Shown in pieces: positions 24,214 through 35,900 of a stretch of 64,000 nt of DNA. The first letter of the stretch is position 1, and every line of letters starts with the position of its first letter. A program made the position numbers and the translations under genes. Source of the DNA: Orobanche coerulescens (lineage: Eukaryota > Streptophyta > Magnoliopsida > Lamiales > Orobanchaceae); contig CM065812.1 of the NCBI GenBank assembly GCA_033398695.1, positions 141,986,858 to 142,050,857 of the forward strand. Direction: 5' to 3'. Below the pieces are notes generated by a model. The model was not told the DNA's origin. It ran no database searches and saw only the letters and a program-made list of their open reading frames with translations.

Positions 24214-27200
24214 CTTCAAATGCATTAATTAACTTTAGAAATGGCATCATAAAATTTTCTTTTGGAAATATTACTGTTGAACTAAATATGCTTAATATTT
24301 CTCAACAACATGATGATTATGATGATGTCTGTGAGGTAAATATGATAGAGAGTATGAGTCCTTATTTCTTTTCAAAAATAGATGATGATGATGATCTTTT
24401 TGAAAGTTGTCTTGCTCATTTTGGTTCAGATTTTGACATCGGTAGTTCAATTAATGAAGTAAATTCTTTACTAGAGTCTACACAATTATTGGATAATGAT
24501 AAATGGAAAGCTAAAACTGAACCACTTGAGAGTCAAATGAATAAAGAAGTACCTATTGAAGATTCAAAGATAGAGCTCAATCCATTACCTGAATCTCTAA
24601 AATATACATTTTTAGGACCATCAGAAACCCTGCCTATCATCATAGCATCTGATTTAGATGAAGAAAAAGAACATAAGTTAATCAATGTTCTTAAACAACA
24701 TAAAGAAGTAATAAACTGGACCATCTCCGAGATTAAAGGTATTAGTCCTTCTATATGTATGCATCGAATTCACCTTGAAGAAAATGCGAAAACTTTCCGA
24801 GAATTTCAAAGAAGACTAAATACTAATTTGAAAGAAGTTGTAAGAGCTGAAATAATCGAACTCTTAGATGTAGGGATCATCTACCCTATTTCTGATAGCT
24901 CTTGGGTTAGTCCTGTTCATATAGTTCCAAAGAAATCTGGCATAACTGTAATCACAAATGAAGAAAATGAACTTGTTCCAACCATAATTCAAACTGGATG
25001 GAGAGTCTGTATTGATTACATAAAATTGAACTCTGTTACAAGAAAAGATCACTTTCCACTTCCTTTTATTGATCAAATGCTAGAAACGTTAGCCGGTCAT
25101 GTTTATTATTGTTTTCTTGATGGATATTCCGGCTATAACCAAATTCCCATTGCTCCTGAAGATCAAGAAAAAACCACTTTTACCTGTCCTTTTGGCACTT
25201 TTGCTTACCGACGAATGCCATTTGGGTTGTATAATGCACCTGCTACTTTTCAGAGGTGTATGATGAGCATTTTCTCTGACATGGTTGAGCGGTTTTTAGA
25301 AATTTTTATGGATGATTTTTCTGTATTCGGGTCTAGATTTGATGAATGTTTACATCACTTAACCCAGGTGTTGGTTAGGTGTAAGGAGAAGAATCTTGTC
25401 CTAAACTAGGAAAAATGTCATTTTATGGTTAAAAAAGGAATTGTCTTAGGACATGTGATTTCTGAAAAAGGAATTGAGGTGGACAAATCTAAAGTTGACT
25501 TAATATCCAGTCTTCCACCCCTATGGACAATTAAAGAAATTCAGTCATTCTTAGGCCATGCTCGTTTTTACCATCGATTCATCAAAGATTTTAGCAAAAT
25601 CTCAAGGCCTTTATGTAATTTACTTTCAAAAGACACACCTTTCGTATATGATGATCATTGTCTAAAAGCTTTTAAGACACTCAAATTTATGTTGAGCTCT
25701 GCACCTATCATCAAATCTCCAAACTGGAATCTTCCTTTTAAAATAATGTGTGATGGATCTGACTATGCCGTCGGTGTAGTATTGGGTCAAAGAGAAAATA
25801 AATTGCCAACTATAATATATTATGCAAGCAGAACGCTAAATGATGCCCAATTAAATTACTCTACAACTGAAAAAAGAATTGCTTGCAGTTGTTTTTGCCT
25901 TAGACAAATTTCAACTTTACTTGATTGGTCCGAAAGTCATAATTTACTCCGATCATGCTGCATTAAAATATCTTCTTTCTAAGAAAGATGCTAAACCTCG
26001 CTTGATCCATTGGATTCTATTATTACAAGAGTTTGACTTAGAAATTCGAGATAAAAAAGGTTCTGAAAATGTTGTTGCTGATCATTTATCTAGGCTAATC
26101 GTGACTTTTACTGAAAAAGAACCTCCCATTAATGAAACTTCCCCTGATGAACAACTCATGTCTGTTTCTCACATACCTTGGTATGCAGACATTGTCAATT
26201 ACCTTGTCACTGGTAACATGCCATCTCACTGGAATAATCAAGATAAAACAAAATTTTTAAACGAAGTAAAAAAATTCTTTTGGGATGATCCATATTTGTT
26301 CAAATATTGTCCTGATCAAATCATTAGGAGATGTGTTCCTGAACATGAACAACAAAATATCATTGCCATTTGTCATGATCATACATGTGGAGGTCATTTT
26401 AGTTCAAAGAAAACAACTGGTAAAATTCTGCAATGCGGTTTTTATTGGCCAACACTTTTCGAAGATACACATTCATATTGCAGCACATGTGATATATGTC
26501 AAAGATTAGGTCGAATTTCTAAAAGAAATGTGATGCCTTTAAACCCAATTTTAATTATTGAAACATTTGATGTTTGGGGCATAGATTTTATGGGACCTTT
26601 TCCAATTTCTTTTGGCAATCTTTACATCCTTGTGGCCGTCGATTATGTTTCAAAATGGGTAGAAGCAATTGCTTGCAAAACAAATGATCACAAAGTCGTG
26701 GTAAAATTTTGAAAGAAAATATTTTTTTTCAGATTTGGAACACCACGAGCAATTATAAATGCTGGAGGAAAACATTTTTATAATAAACTTTTGAATCATT
26801 TATTTAAAAAATATGGTGTTACACATAAAGTTGCTACTCCTTATCACCCTCAAACAAGTGGACAAGTTGAAATTTCAAACAGAGAAATCAAACATATTCT
26901 TGAAAAAACTGTTAATCCTACAAGGAAAGATTGGTGTTTGCGATTGAATGATGCATTGTGGGCTTACTGTACTGCTTTTAAAACCCCCACCGGAATGTCT
27001 CCATTTAGGCTTGTCTTTGGAAAACCATGTCATTTGCTTGTGGAATTAGAACATAGAGCATACTGGGCCATAAAACAATTAAATTTTTCATTAGACTTAG
27101 CTGGAATTCATAGAAAACTTCAACTAAATGAATTGGAAGAAATCAGAAATGATGCTTACTATTGTGCAAGGAAATATAAGGACAAAATGAAATTTTTTTC

Positions 27201-27469
27201 ATGATAAACACATCTTGAGAAAAACTTTTTCTCCTGGTCAAAAAGTCCTCCCTTTTAACTCTCGTTTGTTATTATTTCCAAGCAAGTTGCGTTCACGATG
27301 GTTTGGTCTATTTATTATTCGTACTGTCTATCCTCACGGAGCTGTAGAAATTGAAATCCAAAAAATGGTAATATTTTCAAAGTAAATGGTGAATGGTTAA
27401 AACCATACTTGGAATTAAAATCTTTTGAGGTAGAAGAGGTTCTTCTTAAGGACCCCGATATTGTGGATT
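24214..27469 (+). pseudogene. Athila Ty3-gypsy pol: protease end, RT, RNase H, integrase
   Basis: The Athila lineage is recognised from WRVCIDYIKLN, RKDHFPLPFIDQMLETLAG, CFLDGYSGYNQIPIAPEDQ, MPFGLYNAPATFQRCMMSIF and FMDDFSVFG (RT Asp pair intact, about 25310). RNase H follows ([22 protein letters not shown]), then an integrase with H...[14 protein letters not shown]. The integrase core keeps [11 protein letters not shown], but the second catalytic Asp is lost: INAGGKHF stands where SDxGxHF is expected. Breaks: a stop at 25408, a frameshift near 25878, a stop at 26710 and a frameshift near 27200. Gag and the 5' LTR are missing on the left, beyond the hAT junction. No chromodomain, as expected for Athila. 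Confidence 0.9.
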
Positions 27470-28440
27470 AATACTCCATTGTGTTTGTCCGGTCAATTGG
27501 CAGATAACGGTACTCCATGGCTAATAAAGTCGGATTTTTCAGTTTCCCACAACAACTGATTTTGTAGATATTTTTTATTTTATTTTATTTTATTTTTTAA
27601 TTATGGAACAAACTTTGAAAGATTTCTCTTTCTTAGCAATAAAGTCATTTTGAAAGTTTACAAAACGAGACTTGAAAGGATGAGGTTGCTTATGAATAAA
27701 GGCATACCTTTTGATACTCGATTCATTATTGAAGCCAAATTGAGATTAGCAGGTGAATTCACGGACACACCAGCTAGATTTTTACCAGGGCATGGAAAAA
27801 GTTCATATGCCAAGAAACGACGAGCAAATAAAATGGTTGTTTGATACAAATGTTCTAGGTGGAACTGTGATTCAAGATGTCGATCTTTAGGAATTCCTTC
27901 CACAAACAGAGAATATAAAATTCAGTTCATCAAGGATGGTCTGAATAAGGAGAATCTATATGATATCCAAATTTCTCTTGACACGCATCCTAGTGAACTC
28001 GTATATTACGGGATTCGATGTTTGTGGAATAAATTCAAACTAGAATATGAACAACCTCTTGGGAATCTGATGTTAAAAGACCTTGTTTGCCAATTTGTAA
28101 GAAAATTGGATTGGAAGCTTCTCCCCGGCTCATAGAAGGCGTTTAAGCCGTTTCTGAATGTAAAATCAGAGGAAGATGTGAGCCACAATCACAACTACAG
28201 TGCATACACGTGAGTATCTTTACTTTTTGTCGTTTTTTTAGATTTTGTGAATAAAAAATGTGATACGCAACAAATGCATTCATTATTATATTGAGTAGTT
28301 GAAGCACAATTAACGTGGTCACAGATTTAATAAATCTATTTTACTTTATTTTGCATCTATAAATAAACATTGCATTTGTTTCTTTTCTGCATCCGTGAAA
28401 CTTGTATTCTTTTCCTTTTCTCTCTAAAATAATTTTCTTT
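27470..28440 (+). other. Unassigned region between Athila pol and LOG-like gene
   Basis: Holds a 64-codon frame at 27650-27844 (starts MKVYKTRLERMRLL) and an open stretch without early ATG at about 27847-28134 (contains YGIRCLWNKFKLEYEQPLGN). Codon texture looks like decayed coding sequence, but I recognise no family. By position this is where Athila elements may carry an env-like ORF. Confidence 0.4.
28358..28367 (+). promoter_or_regulatory. TATA box upstream of LOG-like gene
   Basis: TATAAATAAA lies 91 bp before the ATG, followed by a pyrimidine-rich leader (ttttcctttt). This spacing suits a plant promoter with a leader of about 60 nt. Whether it is used is unknown. Confidence 0.45.
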
Positions 28441-28448
28441 TTCAAAAA

Positions 28449-29105
28449 ATGGAATCAACATCTTCCACAAAAAGATTTAATTGCATCTGCATTTTTGGTG
28501 GAGCTAGTCATGGGAAAGAGGCTTGCTTTACTGAAGCAGCCCATAACTTGGGTCGTAGCTTAGGAGAAAAATGCATTCATATAGTTTACGTAGGAGGAAG
28601 TCTAGGATTAATGGGACGTGCTGCTGCTTCTGCCTATATGGAAGGAGTAAAAGTGTTGGGAATCATTCCAAAACCTCTGGCTGAAAGTAAAATCACCGGA
28701 GCAACCATTGAAGATAAGTTCAGAGCTGTGAATATGCAAGACCGCATAACTCACATGACAAATAATGTTGATGCCTTTATCACTCTTCCAGGTAGTTTTG
28801 GTACTCTTGAGGAACTTTTTCATGTGGTTACCAGAGCCCAGCTAAATGTTCATACGAAACCAATAGGTCTGCTAAATGTTAATGGTTTCTTCGATGGTTT
28901 ACTATCTTTCATCAACTACTCTTCTGAAAAAGGTTTTATTTCTGAGCGTGCTAAATGAATCATAGTTGTTGCAACAACACCAGAAGAGCTGATCAAAAAA
29001 CTTATTGCATTTGTTCCTGAACCAGGCCCAGCTCTAGGTAATATTGTTTGGATGGGAGATTTCACTGTGCGGAAATGCAAAATTGATGCATTCCTTTCCC
29101 TCTGA
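28449..29105 (+). pseudogene. LOG: LOG-like cytokinin riboside 5'-monophosphate phosphoribohydrolase, intronless, one stop
   Basis: The encoded enzyme family releases active free-base cytokinin from its nucleotide in the cytosol. 218 codons in one frame, the usual LOG length (roughly 210-230 residues). The N-terminus has FNCICIFGGASHGKEACF, then VYVGGSLGLMGRAAASAYMEG, GIIPKPLAESKITG, DRITHMTNNVDAFITLPGSF and GTLEELFHVVTRAQLNVHTK. The family motif PGGxGTxEE reads PGSFGTLEE here: the second Gly is Ser. A TGA at 28956-28958 follows ERAK, at a place where homologues have Arg; CGA to TGA would explain it. The frame continues IIVVATTPEELIKKL to a stop at 29103. Host LOG genes normally have several introns, so the uninterrupted frame suggests a retrocopy. 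It may still make a 169-residue product. Confidence 0.85.
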
Positions 29106-29503
29106 TATCCCACTTCATTCCTCTTGTTCTTTTTACTTTTTAGCGGGTGTAAAAATAGTGAAAATGATGGCAGCTTAAGGAGTTTCTTTTCGACCTCTCG
29201 ACGCGTATCTATCCACGATTTATGTATTGTTATTTCTATTAGTGTACTTTTTTTCATTTGTTTTTTAATAAAAACATTGATGGCAGCGTAAGGCGACTCT
29301 TCGGACTCTCTTGAAGCGCATCTAGGTTGTTTGTGTTATACTTCCGGGTATATATATTTTTTTGCCACACTTATTTCTTGCAGGTCCAATAAAGGCTTGA
29401 GCGAAGCGTCGTCTTTCATAAATAGGGAAGCCTTATTTAAACCCTTACTCCATTGTTCTTTTTACACAATAAGGATATTGTTTATCATTAGGTGTGGGGG
29501 AAG

Positions 29504-29539
<36 letters not shown>

Positions 29540-30767
29540 AAAAAAGAGTTTGAAAATCACGACACCTATTTTCTTGAGAAAACATCAGTGAAAAAAATAT
29601 TTTTGGGATGTTGCACTGGTTTTGATAATGGATTTGGATGAAGTGTATGGGATTCAGTACACAACACCCTGTTTGTGAGTTTTGAGCCTTAGAGCAATCC
29701 TTATATACACGCTCTATATTTTTTGTTGTGTGGTCAAACATTTTGTGTTCATTATAGAACTTTCCCATTTATACATTTCGAGACTACATTAATAAACTCT
29801 TGCATTAAGATGATAAAGGCAATTAGGATTAACCCCTTGTTGGCTTATATTTCCCACCCATTACATTTTATCCTTAGAATCCACATTGAGCCTTAGCCTA
29901 TTTCTTTGATCAAACACATTACTTTAGCCATTATCCATTCTTGTTGATCACTCATCCATTTGCACCCTCTGGTCAAAGATTTAATTGTGACCTAAATGTG
30001 TGGCAAATAGGGATCGATGTTCATAAGAGTATCGTGAATATCAAGAGTTTTTGTTGAAACTGATAGGGTGTGAAGTACATTGTAGTATTGAACCGAATAA
30101 AAAAAGAGAAACATAAATAAAGGCCAAAAAACTTGAAAAAAAATGGTCAGAAAGAAAAATGCGGGAGGTCAAGTGCGAAAATCATCACTATGTATACATA
30201 AAATAGCACTTGAACTATCACTTGAGTGATACATAATTACTTCCAGAAGATCCATTGCATATTTTTTCTTACACAAGAGTATGACCTTGCCAGATGAATA
30301 TTCAAAGTACAGAATAACTTGGAGATGATGGTTTGAGAGTTTTCATTACAAACTAGGGGATGTTGATTGTTATTTGTAGGATCTTTTACGCATCTAAATT
30401 CACAATTGATCTTGGCTAGCAAACCTCATAATTTTTCCTTTGTCCTACCCACACCCAAAGCCACGTTACAACCAAAAGAAAAACCTTTTGATTTATGAAT
30501 GAGTTTATTTTTTTAGTAGTGGGGATTTGATTTTTGACCAAGCATATGGTAATGACACATTATGCTTTGATATGAGTGAACTCTTATCGAATATTCCTTA
30601 TAAACACTTGAGTGAAAAGTGACATCCACCGTGAGGGTATTGAATCTTTTTGCATTCGAATCTCAATGAAGTTGTTAGAATTTGGTGCAGCATCCTATTT
30701 CACTTGGGCCATGTTCACTTGTTTTCTCTTGATATTGGTTTTACCATGAATTTTTCAGCATCCAAAT
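29106..30767 (+). other. Non-coding, Athila-like 3' interior
   Basis: No coding frame. Phrases such as GGTGTGGGGGAAGG (29491) and the general texture match the long non-coding stretch before Athila 3' LTRs. An imperfect 45-bp direct repeat starting GATGGCAGC occurs at 29166 and 29280. The region is cut at 30767 by a Tekay insertion and continues at 39617, where CCGAGGACGTGCAAAAG leads to a polypurine tract. Confidence 0.5.
29507..29534. repeat. (TA)14 microsatellite
   Basis: Fourteen uninterrupted TA units. Confidence 0.95.
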
Positions 30768-32706
30768 TGTAATATACGTACCTTTCTATTCTTAACAGTT
30801 TCCATTTTTGGTATATGTCTATTTTTATCGACTCGCTTGTAACCGTTTCAACATTTTGAATCTACTTTATTCTTGGAGTTTTTCCATTTGGACGAGTTTT
30901 GGTGATGTTTTTACGTGATTCCAGTTTATGTCATATTTTGCCGTATGTACGTTCGATTCTCGTAAAACTCGCTCGTTTTCGTTGTTTCTTGGTTTGCATG
31001 AGTAAGTATGATTTAGTTGGTCGTGTTGAGACTTTAGGTTTGTTAATCCGATGTCGTATGGTGATTTTCGGGCACTTGGGCCATTTTTGTAATTTCCTAT
31101 AAGTTTAGGGAATTTCTTATTCGTTGTCGTATTTTGGATTCCCGGGTATTCAGAATGATGTTTTCTTGTGACGGTTAGACTCGTCATCGAATATTCTTCG
31201 TAGTCATATTTTTGGTTCGATAGCAGGTCCAAGTTTCGGAGTCGTTTGGACAGCAGCAGCCAGAACCTGCTGTCCAACAGGGTGTTACGGCCGTAACACC
31301 CCATCTGTTACGGCCGTAAGATAGCAATTGTTACGGACGTAATACACTACTTGTTACGGCCAGAATCGCCACTGCTTTTAAGAACAATGGCGAGTCAATT
31401 CTTGATTTTTTATCCCTTCTCTTCGTTTTCTTCGACGTGCGACTTCAGAGGCGATTTCCACCGGTATTGCTCGGAGTTTTCTTCAAATTCCATCACCGTA
31501 TAGTCGTGTTAGCATATTATCATCAGCGTAATCATCCTCCATCATCTGAATCCGAGGTATTTTCTTCAGGAACCCTAGCTTGTTAAATTTGGGGGTTTTT
31601 CGGGTTTTTCTTGATTAATTCCAAATTGTTCATGTATGTTACAAAATTCCTTACCGATTGTTGTTATTGGGTGATTCCCAATCCGTTTTCCTCAAGTTTA
31701 ATCCGTGAATTGTTGATACGGGGAGATTTTGCGTAAACCCTCGCCCGTATCGATTGAACGTTTATTGTCATGAATTGTAACTGGGGTTATGGGTGTATTC
31801 CATTCGATTATTGTTGTCCGTTAGGACTGAGTTGTGTTAATCCTTCATTTAGGAACCGTCTTTTTCCATCCGGACCGTTCGTAGTCGTATTTCATTTCCG
31901 ATTCTTCAAAGATGTCTCAAAGGCAAGTACTTTACATTAGTTTACCTGTTCTAGTATTTGAATTATGGCTATTCGTGGTTGTGTGGATGGATATGTGTAC
32001 GTTCACCTAGGGACGGTCCGATGGGGCCTCTAGGGATACGTATTACCGTGTGTGTGCATATCACGAACTATTGTTAACCACCCAGGGATGTCCGACGGGG
32101 CTCTGTGGGGTACGGTGGCCGTGAGTCTCGTACCAAGGTTAACTTTGAATTGTTTTGTTAGAGAAAATGTGTTTTGTGCTTGTGCACCGTTAATATTCCG
32201 GAATATAAATGATTTCTAAAATGATTTTTGGCGCATATATTTATCTGATTAGAATATAGTTCAAATGGATTGTACTTGCACTAGCAGTTGTCGCTAACCC
32301 CTTAAATAGGGGAAATACTTTTTGTATTTCAGGTACAGGTCTTGGAGACAAGCGAGCACTCGAGCCGTATGAGAATGATGGGCAAGCATGATACTATTCA
32401 GTAGTCAATTGTTGGTGTTCTGTTCTGTCGGTTTTTATTGATGTCTTGGTTTGGGATTTCTGTATTATAAAATTGGTTTAAGTACTCGAGTACTTCCTTT
32501 TTGAATTTGTTAATGTTGTGTTCCCGTTTTGGGAAATGGATTTGATGTCAGATTTTATTGTCGGATTGTAGTCTTTTATTGAATTGTCGTTTAGTTGACG
32601 GTTGTATGTCCATGTCCGATGTCATCTGGGCACGTTAGCCTGGTGGATTCCACATTGTGGGGTCCACGGCGCTGTAATATGCCCTGATCGTCCTGGGGGT
32701 GTTACA
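30768..32706 (+). repeat. 5' LTR of complete Tekay element
   Basis: Starts TGTAATATACGTACC and ends GGGGGTGTTACA. Contains a TTACGGCCGTAA-type palindrome cluster at 31280-31361, two imperfect GTCCGAYGGGG-containing repeats at about 32010-32140, and the 'cgctaacccctta' motif shared with other Tekay LTRs here. Confidence 0.92.
31280..31361 (+). repeat. TTACGGCCGTAA palindrome cluster, 5' LTR
   Basis: Four units. The first lies in a 22-bp perfect palindrome centred on CGGCCG (31280-31301), whose inner 20 bases are GGTGTTACGGCCGTAACACC. The others read TTACGGCCGTAA, TTACGGACGTAA and TTACGGCC. The cluster at 38184-38264 in the 3' LTR matches. Confidence 0.88.
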
Positions 32707-32711
32707 GAATA

Positions 32712-32723
32712 TGGTATCGGAGC
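32712..32723 (+). promoter_or_regulatory. Primer-binding site of complete Tekay element
   Basis: TGGTATCGGAGC, 5 bp after the LTR, complementary with one mismatch to initiator tRNA-Met. Identical to the LARD1 site. Confidence 0.88.
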
Positions 32724-32928
32724 CTAGGTTTATGGATACCTAGGCTGTCGGTTATTTGGGTCTAGTCGAGTGTCGTTTTTGAACAGTATCACTGCTATGC
32801 CATCATCTCAGTATGCTGGTGCTCATAAGTTTTCCTAACTTGACTCGTTGCATTGTTCTGTTCTATTCCCTTCTTGGTATCTTGTTGTGTTTTGCGTTTG
32901 AATTGTACTCACCCACTACTTCTTCAGA

Positions 32929-35900
32929 ATTCCTGCTGGGAGAGGACGCGGACGCGGTCGCTGACGCGGTAGGGGATGTGGCGCAGCCAGTGGGGCGGCC
33001 ATGTCCGATAACTCGAGAACCGATTCAGCTATGCCTTCTTTGTCGAATAGTGTCCCGCCTAGTTCCGGGGGTCAGCAGGACCAGTCTGCTAGTTCCGGCA
33101 ATGCATATGAGAATGTTGGAGTGGCGAACATTTTGTAGCAAGTAGCGAACCAGATGACGCTACTAACGCAGGCCGTCCTGGTCAGCCAAGCTAATGCCAA
33201 CCCGGTTCCGCGTATTGGATCCGGAAAAGATAAGCTACTTCTGGACGTGATTCGTATGCGTCCTCCACAGTTTGATGGTGCTTCCGACCCTTCCGGTTGG
33301 GAGAGTTGGTTGTTTAAGATGGAAAAGGTGTTTGAGACTGCTAACTGCTCTGAGGAGAGGAAGGTACCCATCGCTCAGTACTTCCTCGCCAAAGAGGTGG
33401 CAACGTGGTGGCAAGCGGTGAAACCACGTGATCGGGCAGCCACGTGGGTATAATTCCGGGAGTTGATGGAAGACGAGTTTTGTGCATGGCCAGTGAAAGG
33501 GGGAGGATCCGAGCCTTCTTTGAGGCTAAGCCCCATTATGTTCCTATTTCTCAAGCGATCAAGGACTCAACCAACAACTTCATTATGTGAGAAACCAAGT
33601 CCGAGATGAGCTTGATAAGATCCACCACTTCAATATGAGGATGAAACCGAGGGTGCGTCACTACATGTCTGGTCTGGGATGCACAACTTTGAAAGAGTAT
33701 CAGAATAAGGCGATGGCTTATGAGATGTCGTTTGCTGCTACAGAGATGGCAGCCGAGGGGAAGAAACAGAAGACCTCCAGCCAGTTTTCGGGAGGTAAGT
33801 CTGGTGGGCATCCGAAGGCTCAGTCTGGTTCGAGAGTCTTCGGGGGTCAGTCTTCGTCATTTGGGCGAGGAAACGGTTCTAAGTTTGCTCCTACTGGTTT
33901 CATTCGCGGTCCTACGTGCTTTAACTGTGGTCGTCCTGGCAACATGATGAGTGAGTGTGATAGGCCCCTGATTCAGTGTCTTGCGTGCGGTTGGATGGGA
34001 CATCGTGCTAAGTTTTGTACGGATGCAGTTCGGGCGCCAGTTACTCAGATATCAGCCCATACTGCGGGAGAGCCGAGTGTGAATCAGACTCTGACAGCTC
34101 CTCAGCCACAGGAGAGTTTTGGTAGAGGTCGAGTACGTGGACAACCTTCTAGAGGGGGAGCTTCTAGTGCGGGGTCTGTTCTGCCCCGAGTATATGAGAT
34201 GAGACGAGTAGGAGATCCTAACGCGACGGTGGCTACAGGTACCGTTCACATCCTTGACCAACCTGTTTCCGTATTACTCGATTCTGGTGCTACGCATTCT
34301 TTCATATCTATGGATGGTGTGCGTCGTCTGCATGTTGATTGCCTAGTTGCGTGTGAACCATTTGTTGTTAAACTGCCTGGTGGGGATAGCATCGTGGGGG
34401 ATCGTGAGATTAGAGATTTCCCAATGAGTATCGCGGGGAGGGTTTGGCCTTCTAATCTGATTGAGGTAGATATTAGAGATGAGGATTTGATTCTGGGTGA
34501 GGATTGGTTGGACCGTCATGGGGCAATCATGAACTATAGAACGAGAACCGTTTCGATGTTAGCCTATGACGGTACCGAGCATTCTTTTGTGGGGCGTAAG
34601 CGGAGTAGTCAGAGGTTCTTGATCAGCACTTTGAAAGCGGTGAGACTTCTTCGAGGAGGTTGCATGGGGTATTGGTGTAACGCTTTGAGATCGGGAGAAG
34701 GGGGAGTCGAGATCTTGTCTATTTCGGTAGTGTGTGAGTATCCTGACGTCTTTCCAGACGAGTTGCTGGGTTTGCCTCCGGACCGAGAAGTTCAGTTTAC
34801 CATCGATTTAGAGTCGGGTGCAGCACCGATTTCTAAGACGCCATATCGTATGGCGCCTGCCGAGATTCTTGAGTTGAAGAAACAGTTGGGAGAGTTACAA
34901 GACATGGGGTATATTCGACCGAGCGCTTCGCCTTGGGACGCACCGGTCTTGTTTGTGAAGAAGAAGGATGGGTCGCTCCGTCTGTGTATCGACTACCGAG
35001 AGTTGAACAAAGTGACTATCAAAAACAAGTATCGGCTCCCGAGGATTGATGATTTGTTCGACCAACTGCAAGGGACAACCGTGTTTCTAAAGATTGATTT
35101 GAGATCGGGGTATTATCAGCTCCGAGTGAAGGATACCGATATTCCAAAGACGGCCTTTCGGACGAGATACGGTCACTACGAGTTTGTGGTTATGCCTTTT
35201 GGGCTAACCAATGCCCCAGCCGTGTTCATGCAGCTTATGAACAAAGTCATTATCGAGTACCTCGATAAGTGTGTAGTCGTTTTTATCGATGACATCCTGA
35301 TTTACTCGAGGAACGAGGAGGAACATGCCCGACATTTGCATATCGTGTTAGATATTTTGAGAACTCGGCATCTTTTTGCGAAATTCTCAAAGTGTGAGTT
35401 TTGGTTACGGGAGGTTATGTTTCTCGGTCATGTGATCTCGGCCGCGGGTGTTCATGTGGACCCACATAAGGTAGAGGCAGTGTTGGATTGGGCGCCACCC
35501 AAGAACGTGAAGGAGGTCCGTAGTTTTTTGGGTTTGGCCGGATATTACTGTAGATTCGTCGAGGGGTTCTCTAAGCTCGCTCGACCGCTGACTCAGTTAT
35601 TACACAAGTCAGAGAAGTTTGTGTGGACCGATGAGTGGCAGAATAGTTTTGAGGAGTTGAAGAAGCGGTTGACGACCACTCCTGTTTTGGCTTTACCGAG
35701 TGGTAATGAGGGTTTCTCAGTCTTTAGTGATGCTTCGGTCCAAGGGCTCGGATGTGTACTCATGCAGCACGGGAGGACGATTGCCTATGCTTCTCGTCAG
35801 TTGAAACCGTATGAGTTGAATTATCCTACGCACGATCTTGAGTTGGCCGCAGTTGTATTTGCGTTGAAGATCTGGCGTCATTACTTGTATGGCTCGTCGT

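Noticed and set aside
24214..27469. Endogenous pararetrovirus
   Set aside because: No coat or movement protein; an integrase is present and the motifs are Athila.
28449..29105. LOG-like gene as a recent bacterial transfer
   Set aside because: Sequence blocks are those of the plant LOG family and plant-like flanks surround it; a host retrocopy is simpler.
29507..29534. (TA)n tract as a transposon terminus or regulatory site
   Set aside because: A plain microsatellite; no flanking inverted repeats or duplications were seen.
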